This document shows, piece after piece, positions 1 to 10,800 of a stretch of 64,000 nt of DNA (position 1 is the stretch's first letter; the number at the start of each line of letters is the position of its first letter). The position numbers and the translations under genes are program-made. The notes below the pieces were generated by a model that was given only the letters and a program-made list of their open reading frames with translations, was not told the DNA's origin and searched no databases. The DNA comes from DAOQVR01 sp035341665 (lineage in GTDB: Bacteria; Chloroflexota; Anaerolineae; JAAYZQ01), in NCBI GenBank assembly GCA_035341665.1, contig DAOQVR010000016.1:1-64000 (forward strand). Direction: 5' to 3'.

Positions 1-38
1 CTACCCCATCGGGTGATCCGCATCAAGTATCGCTAATA

Positions 39-198
39 GGAGACCACGCCGGAACTAGGACGCTATCCTGCGTTCCGGGCCGGTTTCCCGGCCGGCCCGG
101 CCGTCGTGGTCAGGAGACCACGACGAAGCTGGGACGCTATCCTACATTCCGGGCCGGTTTCCGGACCGGCCCGGCCGTCGTGGTCAGACTACGACGGA
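39..198. repeat. Tandem 74-bp palindromic repeat (two copies plus a partial third)
   Basis: Two direct copies begin with GGAGACCACG at 39 and 113, giving a period of 74. A third start, disrupted, follows the GTCGTGGTC at about 178. Each unit contains two palindromes, one built on GGGCCGGTTTCC...GGCCGGCCC and one on CGTGGTC...GACCACG. The same double palindrome recurs at 24761-24819 and singly at 25106, 27503 and 27577. No gene is visible in 1-361 on either strand. Confidence 0.8.
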
Positions 199-202
199 AC
201 AA

Positions 203-242
203 GGGATTCCTTGGTCGCTGCGCTCCCTCGGAATGACAGTTG
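203..242. repeat. Fragment of MITE-like dispersed repeat (right half)
   Basis: The stretch reads GATTCCTTGGTCGCTGCGCTCC then CTCGGAATGACAGT. It matches the right half of the two complete elements at 24974-25103 and 31186-31316. The left terminal inverted repeat is absent here. Confidence 0.7.
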
Positions 243-361
243 TTGGAGAGCCCCGGCTGCCGTGGCGGGCAGACCACTGCGGAACCACGCCGTTGCCCCA
301 CACAGCGGGCCCGCCTCCCGGCCGGCCCGCTCGCGTGCCCAGGATGCGGCGGAGCCAAGAC

Positions 362-1123
362 CTAGCGGGTGATCATCGGCAGCCAAATGCGGGCTGGCGC
401 GACCGTCACTGTCTGCTGCACGGTGGTCTGGCCGCAGGCGTTGGCGGCCGTCAGCGCTACCAGGTAGTCGCCGGCTGCGGAGTAGGTGTGCGTGATCTCG
501 GCACCACCTGCGGCGCTGCCGTCGCCCAGGTCCCATGCGAATTCGACCGGCTCATCCCCCCCAGCCCAAGCCTGGAAGGTAACCTCCTCACCCGCGACCG
601 GCAGGGGAGGCTGCCAGGAGAAATCCGCATCGTGTACGGGAATCGGCACCCAGAGGATGGCGGGAACCGTCACCGCTGGGGTGTCCGGGTCATTGCTGGA
701 CACAATCAACTGCGCCATGTGTAGGCCGGGAAAGAGCCCGGTCGCGTCGAATGTCACCGTGACCTCCTGGCAGGCGCCCTGGGAAAGCGCGCCTCCGGTG
801 GGATCTTCGCTGAGCCAGGGCACGTCGGATGCCGGGCCCCCCACCTCGCCGATAGCCCAGGTCAACTCGGCTCCACCCTGGTTGCAGATGGTGAGGGCCT
901 GCCAAGCGCTCGAACCGGCACACAGTGTCTCCGCGAGGAACCCGGGCGTCACCACGATGCTCGGTTCCTCACCCGCGGTGGAGCTCAGCGCAGCGGCCTG
1001 AGGCACCCGGCCCGGCATGGTCTGCGCGAGGAGGGGGGCCGCAGCCATGAGCAGCATGCCTGCCAGCAAGCCGGCGCGCACCAGGGCCCGCGCAGCTGCG
1101 GGCAAGAGAGCGAATCGTCGCAT
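362..1123 (-). CDS. Secreted PKD-domain protein with C-terminal WLPMITR tail
   Basis: A 253-aa protein of unknown function, probably exported. The chosen ATG at 1123 is preceded by GGAGG at proper spacing. Longer upstream readings lack this and would bury the signal peptide. Residues 1-35 form a signal peptide (MRRF, then Leu/Ala-rich, ending near ALLAQ). A beta-sandwich resembling ASH/HYDIN-type repeats follows (TICNQGGAELTW, ...IVSSNDPDTP). A PKD domain follows with the hallmark WDLGDGS and HTYSAAGDYLVALTA. The protein ends in RIWLPMITR, which resembles the RLYLPLIVKGE end of the carboxypeptidase at 58373. It is divergent from the M14 gene at 1442, and each has its own promoter. The lack of a catalytic motif suggests a binding or structural role. 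That is inference. Confidence 0.8.
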   Translation of the reverse strand: MRRFALLPAAARALVRAGLLAGMLLMAAAPLLAQTMPGRVPQAAALSSTAGEEPSIVVTPGFLAETLCAGSSAWQALTICNQGGAELTWAIGEVGGPASDVPWLSEDPTGGALSQGACQEVTVTFDATGLFPGLHMAQLIVSSNDPDTPAVTVPAILWVPIPVHDADFSWQPPLPVAGEEVTFQAWAGGDEPVEFAWDLGDGSAAGGAEITHTYSAAGDYLVALTAANACGQTTVQQTVTVAPARIWLPMITR

Positions 1124-1154
1124 CCAAACGCCTCCGGGGTCCGACTGTAGAGCG

Positions 1155-1183
1155 ACGATACCACGGCCCGCGAGCCCGCGCAA
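1155..1183 (-). promoter_or_regulatory. Sigma70-type promoter for the PKD protein
   Basis: On the minus strand, TTGCGC (1178-1183) and TATCGT (1155-1160) are separated by exactly 17 bp, 32 bp upstream of the start codon at 1123. Confidence 0.55.
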
Positions 1184-1290
1184 GGCGCGGGGTTGCGGCG
1201 ATCGACGATGGAGCATACCTGATCCCCTGCCCGAGGCGAGCCGCTCTCCTAAGGCGGTCATCGCCCATTTCCCGTCCGCCTCGACGGGCA

Positions 1291-1319
1291 TTGACATGCG
1301 CGAGCATCAGCCGTATGAT
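1291..1319 (+). promoter_or_regulatory. Sigma70-type promoter for the M14 carboxypeptidase
   Basis: TTGACA (1291-1296), a 17-bp spacer, and TATGAT (1314-1319). The predicted leader to the start codon at 1442 is about 115 nt. Confidence 0.75.
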
Positions 1320-1441
1320 GGACCCATCACGTCCCATGGAGCACCCTGGGAGGCGCAGCGCATCGTGTGTGCCGGGGACTCCCACTGCAGCCAAGCTGAA
1401 TAGCGCAGACAACCAAAACCCAGTGTCAACGGAGGTGCATC

Positions 1442-3418
1442 ATGGTCGCGAAGAAGCTCTTCGTCATGCTGCTCGCTGCAGCCGCGGTCCTGGCCAGCGG
1501 CCTCGTGCCGGCCCTCGGCCAAGCGGCCGTGCCCGCCATCCCTATCGGGGAAGAGGCCGCCGTGCGCGTCTACTACCCAGACGATGCCATGCGGATTGCC
1601 GTCTATCTCGGCTTCGAGCCGTTCGTCTACGAGACGAACTACCGAGAGGGCTATCACGTCATGGTGCTCGCTCAGGCAGAGATCGACCGGCTCGCGGCCC
1701 TAGGGCTTCGCATCGAGCGCGACACCGTATGGATGCCTCCGCCTGTGACCGGCCCCCTGCCCGAAGGGATTACGACCATTCCCAGCTACCCCTGCTACCG
1801 CACTGTAGAGGAGACGTACGCCGCCGCGCAGGCGATCGTGACCAATTACCCGGCGCTGGCAGGCTGGCTCGACGTGGGCGACAGCTGGCAAAAGGCGCAG
1901 GGCCCGGGTGGGTACGACATGATGGTGCTCAAGCTGACCAACTCGGCGATCCCGGGCGACAAGCCGGACCTCTTCATCACGGCGGCCATCCACGCGCGGG
2001 AATACACCACCGCTGAGACGGCAACGCGCTTGGCCGAATACCTGGTGAGCCACTACGAGACCGATGCCGATGCACACTGGCTGCTGGACTACCACGAGAT
2101 ACACATGATGTTGCAGGCCAACCCCGATGGGCGCAAGAAGGCGGAGACGGGGCTTTCGTGGCGCAAGAACGTCCGCGACAATTGCTGGTACAGCATGCCG
2201 CCCAACGGCGACGGCATCGACCTCAACCGCAACTTTGCCTTCAAGTGGGGCTGCTGCGGCGGCTCGAGCGGCACCGCGTGCAGCTCCACCTACCGCGGCA
2301 CCACGGCAGCCTCGGAGCCAGAGACGCAGGCCGTGCAGGACTACATGGCGGCCGTCTTCACGGACCAGCGCGGTCCCCTGGACACGGACCCGGCGCCCGC
2401 CGCGGCAACCGGCCTCTACATCGACCTCCACTCCTACGGCGAGCTGGTGCTGTGGCCCTGGGGCTGGACAAGCACGGACTCGCCCAACCATACCCAGCAC
2501 CAGACGCTGGGGCGCAAGTTTGCCTACTTCAACAATCACACGCCGCAGAAGTCGTACCAGTTGTATGCCACCGACGGCACAACCAACGACCATGCCTACG
2601 GCCTGTATGGCGTGGCGGCTTACTGCATCGAGATGGGGACCGCCTTCTTCCAGGACTGTGCATCATTCGAAAGCACGATTTACCCCAGCAACCTCCAAAC
2701 GCTGATCTACGCGGCCAAGGTGGCCCGCACCCCGTACGAGACACCGCTCGGACCCGATGCGCTGAGCCTGCTCGCAACACCCGCCGGCGTGCCGATCGGC
2801 ACCCCGATGACACTCTCGGCTACGATCGATGACACGCGCTACAACAACACGAACGGCACCGAGCCGACGCAGGTCATCGCCACTGCAGAGTATTATGTCG
2901 ATATTCCTCCCTGGGTTGGCGGCGCCCTGGCCGCCCTACCAATGGAGGCTTCGGATGGGTCCTTTGACGCAAAGAGCGAGGCGGTCACCGCCACTGTGGA
3001 CACAACGGGCTGGAGCGAAGGCAGGCACATCCTGTTCGTGCGCGGCCAGGATGCGAACGGTGATTGGGGTGCGTTTTCCGCCATCTTTGTGAACCTCGAA
3101 CCCACCGCGGTCGAGCTGGAGCGGTTCGAGGCGTGGCCGGAGGGATCGGCCATGCACGTGCAGTGGGAGACGGCGCAGGAGATCGACAACCTGGGCTTCA
3201 ACCTCTACCGCTCGAGCACGCGAAGCGGGCCCAAGGTCCAGCTAAATGGAGAGCTCATACCGACCCGGGTGCCGCCCGGCTCCCCCTTTGGCGCGGTGTA
3301 CGACTGGATCGACGGGTACAGACTGCGCACCGGACGAGCCTACTTCTACTGGCTGGAGGGCGTGGACTTGCACGGGAGCTTGACGCTGCACGAGCCGGTG
3401 CGGGTGCGGATGCCGTAG
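1442..3418 (+). CDS. Secreted M14 zinc carboxypeptidase with FnIII-like C-terminal module
   Basis: A 658-aa exported metallocarboxypeptidase that should remove C-terminal residues from extracellular peptides. The ATG at 1442 follows GGAGG. Residues 1-28 are a signal peptide (MVAKKLFVMLL...ALGQA). A propeptide-like segment follows, then the M14 domain at about 110-440. Zinc ligands are H184 and E187 (IHARE) and H330 (DLHSYGE). The substrate-binding motifs NPDGR and DLNRNF are present, and the catalytic Glu is E397 (IEMG). The segment WGCCGGSSG is shared with the second M14 at 58373. Residues about 560-658 form a separate beta-rich module with WETAQEIDNLGFNLYRS. It recurs at the ends of the S8 peptidase (31323) and the SdrD-type protein (11645). 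All catalytic residues are intact. Confidence 0.95.
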   Translation: MVAKKLFVMLLAAAAVLASGLVPALGQAAVPAIPIGEEAAVRVYYPDDAMRIAVYLGFEPFVYETNYREGYHVMVLAQAEIDRLAALGLRIERDTVWMPPPVTGPLPEGITTIPSYPCYRTVEETYAAAQAIVTNYPALAGWLDVGDSWQKAQGPGGYDMMVLKLTNSAIPGDKPDLFITAAIHAREYTTAETATRLAEYLVSHYETDADAHWLLDYHEIHMMLQANPDGRKKAETGLSWRKNVRDNCWYSMPPNGDGIDLNRNFAFKWGCCGGSSGTACSSTYRGTTAASEPETQAVQDYMAAVFTDQRGPLDTDPAPAAATGLYIDLHSYGELVLWPWGWTSTDSPNHTQHQTLGRKFAYFNNHTPQKSYQLYATDGTTNDHAYGLYGVAAYCIEMGTAFFQDCASFESTIYPSNLQTLIYAAKVARTPYETPLGPDALSLLATPAGVPIGTPMTLSATIDDTRYNNTNGTEPTQVIATAEYYVDIPPWVGGALAALPMEASDGSFDAKSEAVTATVDTTGWSEGRHILFVRGQDANGDWGAFSAIFVNLEPTAVELERFEAWPEGSAMHVQWETAQEIDNLGFNLYRSSTRSGPKVQLNGELIPTRVPPGSPFGAVYDWIDGYRLRTGRAYFYWLEGVDLHGSLTLHEPVRVRMP

Positions 3419-3763
3419 GCAGGCCGCGGATGGCCTCTGTCCCGCGCCGGCCTCCGACCGGCTCACCGTCGTGGCCCTGAGACCGCGCCGGAACGGCTGC
3501 CAGATGGGCTACCACGCAACGGTCCTGACCCATGCTGAGATCGATTGCCCCGGCATGCCCAGCAGGCGGACCGCGGCCGGCTTCTTCATCGCCATTTTGA
3601 TCGCGGCTCGCTCACCCGCCCAACGCAAACGCCATGCGCCTCCGACTGTAATGGCCCCTGTAATAGCGTCGCTGTAGCCTACGTTCACGGGGAGTGCGAA
3701 CTGTCCTTTCCGCTTTGTGCGAAGTGCGCACAAAACTGGACGCCTGATTGACAGCTGGTATTA

Positions 3764-3792
3764 TAGACGTCGGGCATCACCCGTGTTACTAT
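3764..3792 (+). promoter_or_regulatory. Weak promoter candidate in 450-bp intergenic region
   Basis: TAGACG (3764-3769) and TACTAT (3787-3792) lie 17 bp apart, about 75 bp before the M28 gene. An alternative -10, TATTAT at 3759-3764, has only a poor -35 (CTGGAC). A TTGACA at 3748 is too close to serve it. I see no gene in the rest of 3419-3868. Confidence 0.35.
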
Positions 3793-3868
3793 ACGGTGGA
3801 TCCGCGCAGCCTCGCGCTGAGCGGCTCCCCGCACCTCAGAGAACAGCTGCAAAGGAGAGAAGGCATCA

Positions 3869-6800
3869 ATGAAGAGACTTGGTGGCTACTTGGTCCGCAT
3901 CCTCATGGCGGTCACAATCCTCGCTTCGTTTCTCGTCATGCCCACAGGCGGGGCAGCTGCACAGGAGCCGACACAGATCGTCGCGACGCTCCTCTCTGCG
4001 TCCTTTGACGGCAATTCGCAGGGTTTTGTCTACGCTGACGACCCCTTTGGGACAGCGCAGTCCAACTACGCGAGCGGTTCTTGGCAGTCCGGCGGAGGCT
4101 ACAGCGGAGGAGGGCTGTTTGTCTCGGTCGGCGGCGTGAACGACAATGTCATCTCAAACATGTCAGGGGGTTGGAAGTACACGCTCAACCTGGCGAGCGA
4201 AGTGACAGGGGTGCTGTTGACCTTTCGCTACCGCATGACCACGCCCACCTATTACGAGTACGACGAGTACAGCCGCGTGCTCGTCAAGGTGGACGAAACG
4301 CAGTACGGACGCGGCGCCAAGCCGTACGTGGACCACATCGGCGGCGATGGCAACGACACGGGCCCAGCCACCCACGATACGCTGTGGCAGCTCCACCAAG
4401 TGTACCTGGGCACGCTGCCGGCGGGCGCTCACACGCTGATCCTGGGTGCCTACAACAACCACAAGAGCCTCACCAACGAGGTGACCAGCGCCTACTTTGA
4501 CGACGTCCTGGTCACGAGCGGCAACGCGGCTCCGGCGGCGAGCGACGCCCAGCAGCTCGTCAACCGGGTCGACATCAACCAGTTCCTGGGCTATATTCAG
4601 GGCGTGGCGCAGTTCGACGACCGCTGCCGTGGCCCGAACATGAGCTGCTCCTCCTCCGACTACTCCACCAACTATTACAACGCAATGGCCTGGCTCGAGG
4701 GCCAGCTACAGGGCCTGGGCTACACCACCACCCGCCACAACTTTAGCTACAACGGCAACACCGGCACAAACCTCTGGGCGACCAAGGTGGGCTCGGTGAC
4801 GCCCACCGAGATGTACATGATCTCGACTCACCTGGATGGCCGCGGTGGCGGAGACGCCTTCAACGATGATGGCTCCGGCGTCGGCCTGGTGATGGAGATT
4901 GCGCGCGTGCTGGCCGGATCGGACGTGACCACCGGCAAATCAGTCCGCTTCCTCTTCTGGGACAAGGAAGAACTGGGGCTCTACGGCTCGCGCGGTTATG
5001 TGCAGGACCGCCAGGCGCTCCAGGGCACCCTGAATGAGCCCACCTGGCTGGGGCTGATCACCCACGACATGATCCTCTACGACCACGGTGTCGGCTCGGT
5101 GACCACGCAGCAGAGCCCCTATGCCGACCTGGACGTGGAGTGGCGCGACGGAACTACCTACGCCTCGCAATCGATGGCGCTTGCCCTAGCCTGGCGCTTT
5201 GCCAACGGCACCTACTCGACGGACTATCCCGCGAACGCCGCCAACTACAGCACCAACACCGACGACACGCCGTTCCACAACTACTGCCCCTCGATCAGCG
5301 TCCGGGAGAACCGGCGCGGCGTGAGTGGAGAGTGGATCAACCCCTATTACCACACCGTGAACGACAAGGAAACCAGCTATACGCGCGACGACGACGCAGA
5401 CGGGAAGCGGGATGACATCGAGCTGGGGTACAACGCGGTGCAGGCAACCTTGGCGACGATCGCCGAGCTGGCGGGTGCGCACATCGCCTCAGCGAACAAC
5501 CCGCCGGTCGCCGACCCGCAGTCGGCCACGACGCCAGAGGATACCCCTGTGGCCCTCACGCTGACGGGCTCGGACCCCGACGGAGACCCGATCACCTTCC
5601 AGGTGACAGGTGGGCCCAGCCATGGCACGCTGAACGGGACGGCGCCCTACTTGACCTACGCGCCGGCAGCCGACTACAACGGGGAAGACAGCTTCACCTT
5701 TGTGGTCAACGATGGCCGGGCGAGCTCGGCCCCGGGCACGGTGAGCTTGTCTGTGACACCGGTCAATGACCCTCCGTCGGCGAATCCGCAGTCGGTCGCC
5801 ACGCAGCAGGACACCTCGGTCGGAATCACACTGACCGGCACGGACGTCGACGGCGATATCCTGACGTACCTCGTTGCGACGCCGCCGCTGCATGGTAGCC
5901 TGGTCGGCGAGGCACCCGACCTGACGTACACGCCGGACCTCGGCTACCTGGGTCCAGACGGCTTCACCTTCACCGTCAGTGACGGAGTGGTCCCATCGGA
6001 TCCGGCCACAATAGACATTACAGTCACCGCGGTGAACCACGCGCCGGTGGCCGACCCGCAGTCGGCGACGACTGCCGAAGATGTGCCGTTGGCCATCACC
6101 CTTACCGGCAGCGATCCCGACGGCGATCCGCTGACCTTCGTCGTTGCCGATGGGCCTGACCACGGCACGCTCAGTGGAACGGCGCCGAGTCTGACTTACA
6201 CTCCGGCTTCCAACTACTTTGGCCCTGACACCTTTGGCTTCGTTGCCAGCGATGGGCAGCTCACCTCCCCGGCGGCCGCAGTCGAGATTTCGGTGAACCC
6301 TGTCAACGACGCGCCCGTCGCCAGCGCCCAGTCGGTGACTACACAGCAGGACGCGCCCGTCGCCATCACGCTGACCGGCTCCGATGTGGACGGCGATTCG
6401 TTGACCTACAGCATCGTGACCGAGCCCGGTCACGGCACTCTGAGCGGGGCTGCGCCGAGCCTCACCTACACGCCGGCCGCAGGCTACAGCGGCTCCGATA
6501 GCTTCACGTTTGAGGTCAGCGACGGCCAGTTGTCCTCGGCACAAGCCACGGTCAGCGTCACCGTGAACGCCAACGGCCCGCTCCTCTACCTCGGTTCCAG
6601 CACCTCCGGTACGGCGGGAGGCGTGTCCTTCGCAGATGAGGACATCTTGATCAAGAACCAGTCGACGGGCGCCTGGTCGCTCTACATCGACGGCTCGGAC
6701 ATCGGCCTCTCTAGCTATGACGTGGACGCCTTCGACCTGCAGGCCGACGGCTCCCTGCTGGTGAGTTTTGACGTGGCCTTTACGCTGAGCGGCTTCGCCG

Positions 6801-7333
6801 CTGTAGACGACTCGGACATCCTGCGCTTTGTGCCCTCTTCGACCGGACCAACCACTGCGGGCACGTGGCAGTGGTACTTTGATGGCTCCGACGTCGGGCT
6901 GTCGACCAGCGACGAAGACGTGGATGCGTTCCACGTGCTGCCGGACGGGAGGCTGCTCATCAGCACCCTCGGCAGCGTCTCAGTCACCGGCGCCTCGGGC
7001 GCGGATGAGGACCTGCTGGTATTCACGCCCACAGGTCTCGGCTCTACGACCAGCGGCACCTGGGCCATGTACTTTGACGGGTCCGATGTGGGCCTGTCGA
7101 CCACGTCCAACGAAGACATCAACGGAGCGTGGGTCGACGCCGCGGGCAAGATCTACCTGACCACTGTGGGCAGCTTTAGCGTCACCGGCGTCACCGGCGA
7201 CGGGTCTGACATCTTTGTGTGCACGCCCAGGTCACTCGGCAGCGCGACGTCGTGCACTTGGGCGATGTACTGGGACGGCTCGTCCAACGGCTTCTACGGG
7301 GAGGACACGGACTCACTCGGGATCGTCGAATAG
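3869..7333 (+). CDS. Secreted M28 peptidase with tandem Ig/cadherin-like repeats (copy 1)
   Basis: A 1154-aa exported zinc aminopeptidase-like protein. AAAGGAGAG precedes the ATG. Residues 1-33 are a signal peptide. Residues about 44-217 form a lectin-like beta-sandwich (FDGNSQGFVY...YFDDVLV). The M28 domain spans about 218-545. It has metal ligands H321 and D323 (THLDGRG), the NDDGSG aspartate, E367/E368 (WDKEELGLYGS), ITHDMILYD and the final His in DDTPFHNYCPS. Four repeats of about 89 aa follow (each with DPDGDP or DVDGD, GTL and LTYTP), of the cadherin/VCBS-like tandem type. Residues about 905-1154 are four copies of a roughly 60-aa unit with YFDGSDVGLS. The gene at 7883 is a tandem duplicate of the first 650 residues. 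It probably degrades surface-bound or environmental protein. Confidence 0.93.
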   Translation: MKRLGGYLVRILMAVTILASFLVMPTGGAAAQEPTQIVATLLSASFDGNSQGFVYADDPFGTAQSNYASGSWQSGGGYSGGGLFVSVGGVNDNVISNMSGGWKYTLNLASEVTGVLLTFRYRMTTPTYYEYDEYSRVLVKVDETQYGRGAKPYVDHIGGDGNDTGPATHDTLWQLHQVYLGTLPAGAHTLILGAYNNHKSLTNEVTSAYFDDVLVTSGNAAPAASDAQQLVNRVDINQFLGYIQGVAQFDDRCRGPNMSCSSSDYSTNYYNAMAWLEGQLQGLGYTTTRHNFSYNGNTGTNLWATKVGSVTPTEMYMISTHLDGRGGGDAFNDDGSGVGLVMEIARVLAGSDVTTGKSVRFLFWDKEELGLYGSRGYVQDRQALQGTLNEPTWLGLITHDMILYDHGVGSVTTQQSPYADLDVEWRDGTTYASQSMALALAWRFANGTYSTDYPANAANYSTNTDDTPFHNYCPSISVRENRRGVSGEWINPYYHTVNDKETSYTRDDDADGKRDDIELGYNAVQATLATIAELAGAHIASANNPPVADPQSATTPEDTPVALTLTGSDPDGDPITFQVTGGPSHGTLNGTAPYLTYAPAADYNGEDSFTFVVNDGRASSAPGTVSLSVTPVNDPPSANPQSVATQQDTSVGITLTGTDVDGDILTYLVATPPLHGSLVGEAPDLTYTPDLGYLGPDGFTFTVSDGVVPSDPATIDITVTAVNHAPVADPQSATTAEDVPLAITLTGSDPDGDPLTFVVADGPDHGTLSGTAPSLTYTPASNYFGPDTFGFVASDGQLTSPAAAVEISVNPVNDAPVASAQSVTTQQDAPVAITLTGSDVDGDSLTYSIVTEPGHGTLSGAAPSLTYTPAAGYSGSDSFTFEVSDGQLSSAQATVSVTVNANGPLLYLGSSTSGTAGGVSFADEDILIKNQSTGAWSLYIDGSDIGLSSYDVDAFDLQADGSLLVSFDVAFTLSGFAAVDDSDILRFVPSSTGPTTAGTWQWYFDGSDVGLSTSDEDVDAFHVLPDGRLLISTLGSVSVTGASGADEDLLVFTPTGLGSTTSGTWAMYFDGSDVGLSTTSNEDINGAWVDAAGKIYLTTVGSFSVTGVTGDGSDIFVCTPRSLGSATSCTWAMYWDGSSNGFYGEDTDSLGIVE

Positions 7334-7345
7334 CGACACAAGGCT

Positions 7346-7432
7346 GGCCCGCTCACATGAGCGGGCCGCAGCAAGGGTGCCTGGTTCCAGGGCGTGGCGC
7401 GAGGCAAGGGCGCCCCCAGCAGAACCAGGCAC
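7346..7432 (+). terminator. Double hairpin downstream of M28 copy 1
   Basis: A perfect 10-bp stem (GGCCCGCTCA, arms 7346-7355 and 7358-7367) is followed by a second, long stem (GTGCCTGGTTC, arms 7377-7387 and 7422-7432). There is no clear U-tract, so this may be a Rho-dependent end or 3'-end protector. I see no gene in 7334-7716. Confidence 0.5.
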
Positions 7433-7716
7433 TCTGCCTTCCCGGCCTCCATCGGCCTCTCTTCCCCGTGCGCCGTCGTGCCCGACCCTGGCCCAAGGGC
7501 ACGCCCGGTGCGCACACAGCTGGCGCACACTTGCATGCGCGCGCCATAGACTTGCTCGCCACTGGGTGCTAATATGGACCTTGGGGGTCCAGTTCCTACG
7601 GCACGCAAGGCGTTCGGTTGCACCTCTGCAGTGGCAACCCGCCAGGGAGCCAACGGCCCGGGTGTCGCCGATTGCAGTCTCCCGCGCGCCGTCGGCCGCA
7701 GGCAGGCCATCCGAAC

Positions 7717-7745
7717 TTGACAGGATCGCAGGAGACTGGTATGAT
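7717..7745 (+). promoter_or_regulatory. Sigma70-type promoter for M28 copy 2
   Basis: TTGACA (7717-7722), 17-bp spacer, TATGAT (7740-7745). This gives a leader of about 130 nt to the ATG at 7883. Confidence 0.8.
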
Positions 7746-7882
7746 AACGCGTGATACCCGCGCGAACTCGACGAACTGATAAGAACTGTGGTGAATTCCG
7801 TCAGCGGCGTTGCGTGAGAAGTCGGCCGGCCGTCGACCGACACGGCTTGAGATACCGTAGCACCATGCAAGGAGGCATCAAC

Positions 7883-10800
7883 ATGTGCGAGACCAACAGG
7901 TTACACCGGCGACAGGGCGTCTTGGGGCTGCTCCTGGCAATAGCCCTCCTTGTGCTGCCGTCCGCTTCGGCGTCGGGCGCTGCACCTGACGCCACCCTGC
8001 TCTCGGCCACCTTCGACGGCAGTGCAGAGGGCTTTGTCTACGTCGACGATGCCTTTGGCACCTCCCAGCCAGGGTATGCGAGCGGCTCCTGGGGCTCGGG
8101 GTACGGCTACAGCGGTGGCGGGCTGCGGGTGCTCGTGGGCGGCGTGGATGCCAACACCATCACCGGCATGTCGGGGGGGTGGACAACCACGCTGAACCTG
8201 GCTGACTCCGAGTCGGGCGTGCTGCTCACCTTCCGCTACCGCATGACCACCCCCACCTACTATGAGTACGACGAGTACAGCCGCGTGCTCGTCAAGGTGG
8301 ATGAAACGCAGTACGGACGCGGCGCCAAGCCGTACGTGGACCACATCGGCGGCGACGGCGACTCCACCGGGCCGGCCACCCACGACACGGAGTGGCACCA
8401 ACAGGAGGTGTACCTCGGCGACCTATCGGCCGGGAGCCACACACTCGTTTTCGGGGCCTACAACAGCAAGAAGAACGCCTCCAACGAGCAGACCACCGCC
8501 TACTTCGACGACGTCCTGGTGACAAGCGGCAATGCGGCCCCAGCCGCCAGCGACGCCCAGCAACTTGTCAACCGCGTCGACATCAACCAGTTCCTGGGCT
8601 ATCTCCAGGGCGTGGCGCAGTTTGATGACCGCTGCCGGCTCAGCGGCTGCGATCCGACGGACTACTACGACGCGCTGGCGTGGGCAGAGGGGCTGCTGCA
8701 GGGACTGGGCTACACGACGGTCCGCCACAACTTTAACTACAACGGCAACACCGGCACCAACCTGTGGGCGACCAAGGTCGGCACCGTGACGCCGACGCAG
8801 ATGTACATGATCTCCGGCCACCTGGACGGCCGGGGAGGGGGCGACGCATTCGACGACGACGGCTCGGCCGTGGCGTTGCTGCTCGAGATCGCGCGAGTGC
8901 TGTCGAGTGCCGACGTCACGACCGACAAATCGGTGCGCTTCCTCTTCTGGGACAAGGAGGAGGTGGGGTTGTACGGCTCCTACGGCTATGTACAGGACCG
9001 GCGGCTGCTGCAGGGGTCGTTGGACGAGCCGACCTGGCTGGGTTTGGTGACCCACGACATGATCCTGTACGACCATGGGGTCGGTTCAGTGACGGCGCAG
9101 CAGAGCCCCTACGCCGACCTGGACGTAGAGTGGCGCGACGGAACCACCTATGCCTCGCAGTCGATGGCCCTGGCCCTAGGATGGCGTTATGTCAATGGCA
9201 CGTACTCGACGGACTACCCCGCGAACGCGGCCAACAACAGCACGAATACCGACGACACGCCGTTCCACAACTACTGCCCGTCGATCAGCGTCCGGGAGAA
9301 CCGGCGCGGCGTGAGCGGCGAGTGGATCAACCCCTATTACCACAAGACGACAGACGTGGAAGGATCGTACGCCCGGGACGACGACGCGGACGGCAAGCGC
9401 GACGACATCGAGCTGGGCTACAACGCGGTGCAGGCGACGCTTGGCCTCATCGCCGAACTGGCCGGCGCACACGTTGCGGCCGGAAACCACACGCCCGTGG
9501 CGAACCCGCAGTCGGTGATGACGCCTGAGGACACGCCGCTGGCGATCACTCTCACCGGCAGCGATCCGGATGGTGACCCGATCACCTTCGAGGTGACAAG
9601 CGAGCCGGCACACGGCACCCTCAGTGGAGACGCCCCCCATCTCACCTACGCGCCGGCTGCCGACTACAACGGACCCGACGCCTTCACGTTCGTCGCCAAC
9701 GACGGGCACCTAACCTCCTCCCCCGCAACGGTCTCGATCTCGGTCACCCCGGTCAACGACCCGCCGGTCGCCTACCCCCAATCGGTGGTCACGCAGGTGG
9801 ACGCCCCCGTCGCGATCACCCTCACAGCCTACGATCCCGATGGGGATCCTCTCACCTTTATCACCGGCGGTGGTCCGACCAACGGCGTCCTCAGCGGAAC
9901 GCCCCCTAGCCTAACCTACACGCCCGCTCCCGGCTATGTTGGGCCGGACAGCTTCCTGTTCCTGGTCAGGGACGCGACCACCAGGTCTCCGTCTGTCACC
10001 GTCAAGATCAAGGTCAGTCCGAACGTCTACGCTTTGCCCTTCGTTGACACCTTCGAGGCAAACCTCGGCTGGACCGTGAACCCGGACGGGACCGACACAG
10101 CCATACGGGGGCGGTGGCAGCGCGGCGACCCGGAGCCGACGGCGCTCGACGGCCCCAAGCAGCTCGACGCGTTCAGCGGAGACAACGACCTGGTGACGGG
10201 ACGATTCGCCGGCTCGGATGCCAACAGCAACGACATTGACGGCGGCGTGACTTCGATCCGCTCGCCGATGATCCAGTTGCCGGACGACCCCGGGCAGCAG
10301 ATCACGCTTTCATTCCGGTACTACCTCTCTCACGGCAGCAACTCGTCGAGCGCGGACTATTTCCGCGTGCAGGTCGTCGGCAGCAGTCGGACGACCGTCC
10401 TCGAGCTCCGGGGCAGCAACTCGGACGTCGACGCGGCCTGGGCCGAGTACTCCGTGAGCCTGGATGGCTTTGCGGGTCAGCAGGTGTACCTCCTCGTGCA
10501 GGCAGCCGACCTCGTCTTCGGATCACAGGGTGAGGAGGAGAGCCTTCTTGCTCCGGGAGACAGCCTGGTGGAGGCTGCCATCGACGATGTCTCCATCGTC
10601 CAGGCACCGCGCGAGACTCCGATCATCGACGCCACCTTCGACGCGGACGCGGAGGGCTTTGCCTTTGCCGACGATCCATTCCGCGGCACCGCGCAGCCGG
10701 CCTACTCGGACGGTGCATGGGCGTCCGATGGAGGCCACGACGGGGGCGCGCTGCGAGTCGTGGTGGGTGGCGTGGACAATGCCGTCGTGGAGGGCATGTC

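Noticed and set aside
7751..7882. Earlier GTG start of the second M28 gene
   Set aside because: It begins within a few bases of the promoter -10 and lacks a Shine-Dalgarno. The ATG at 7883 has AAGGAGG and a proper signal peptide.
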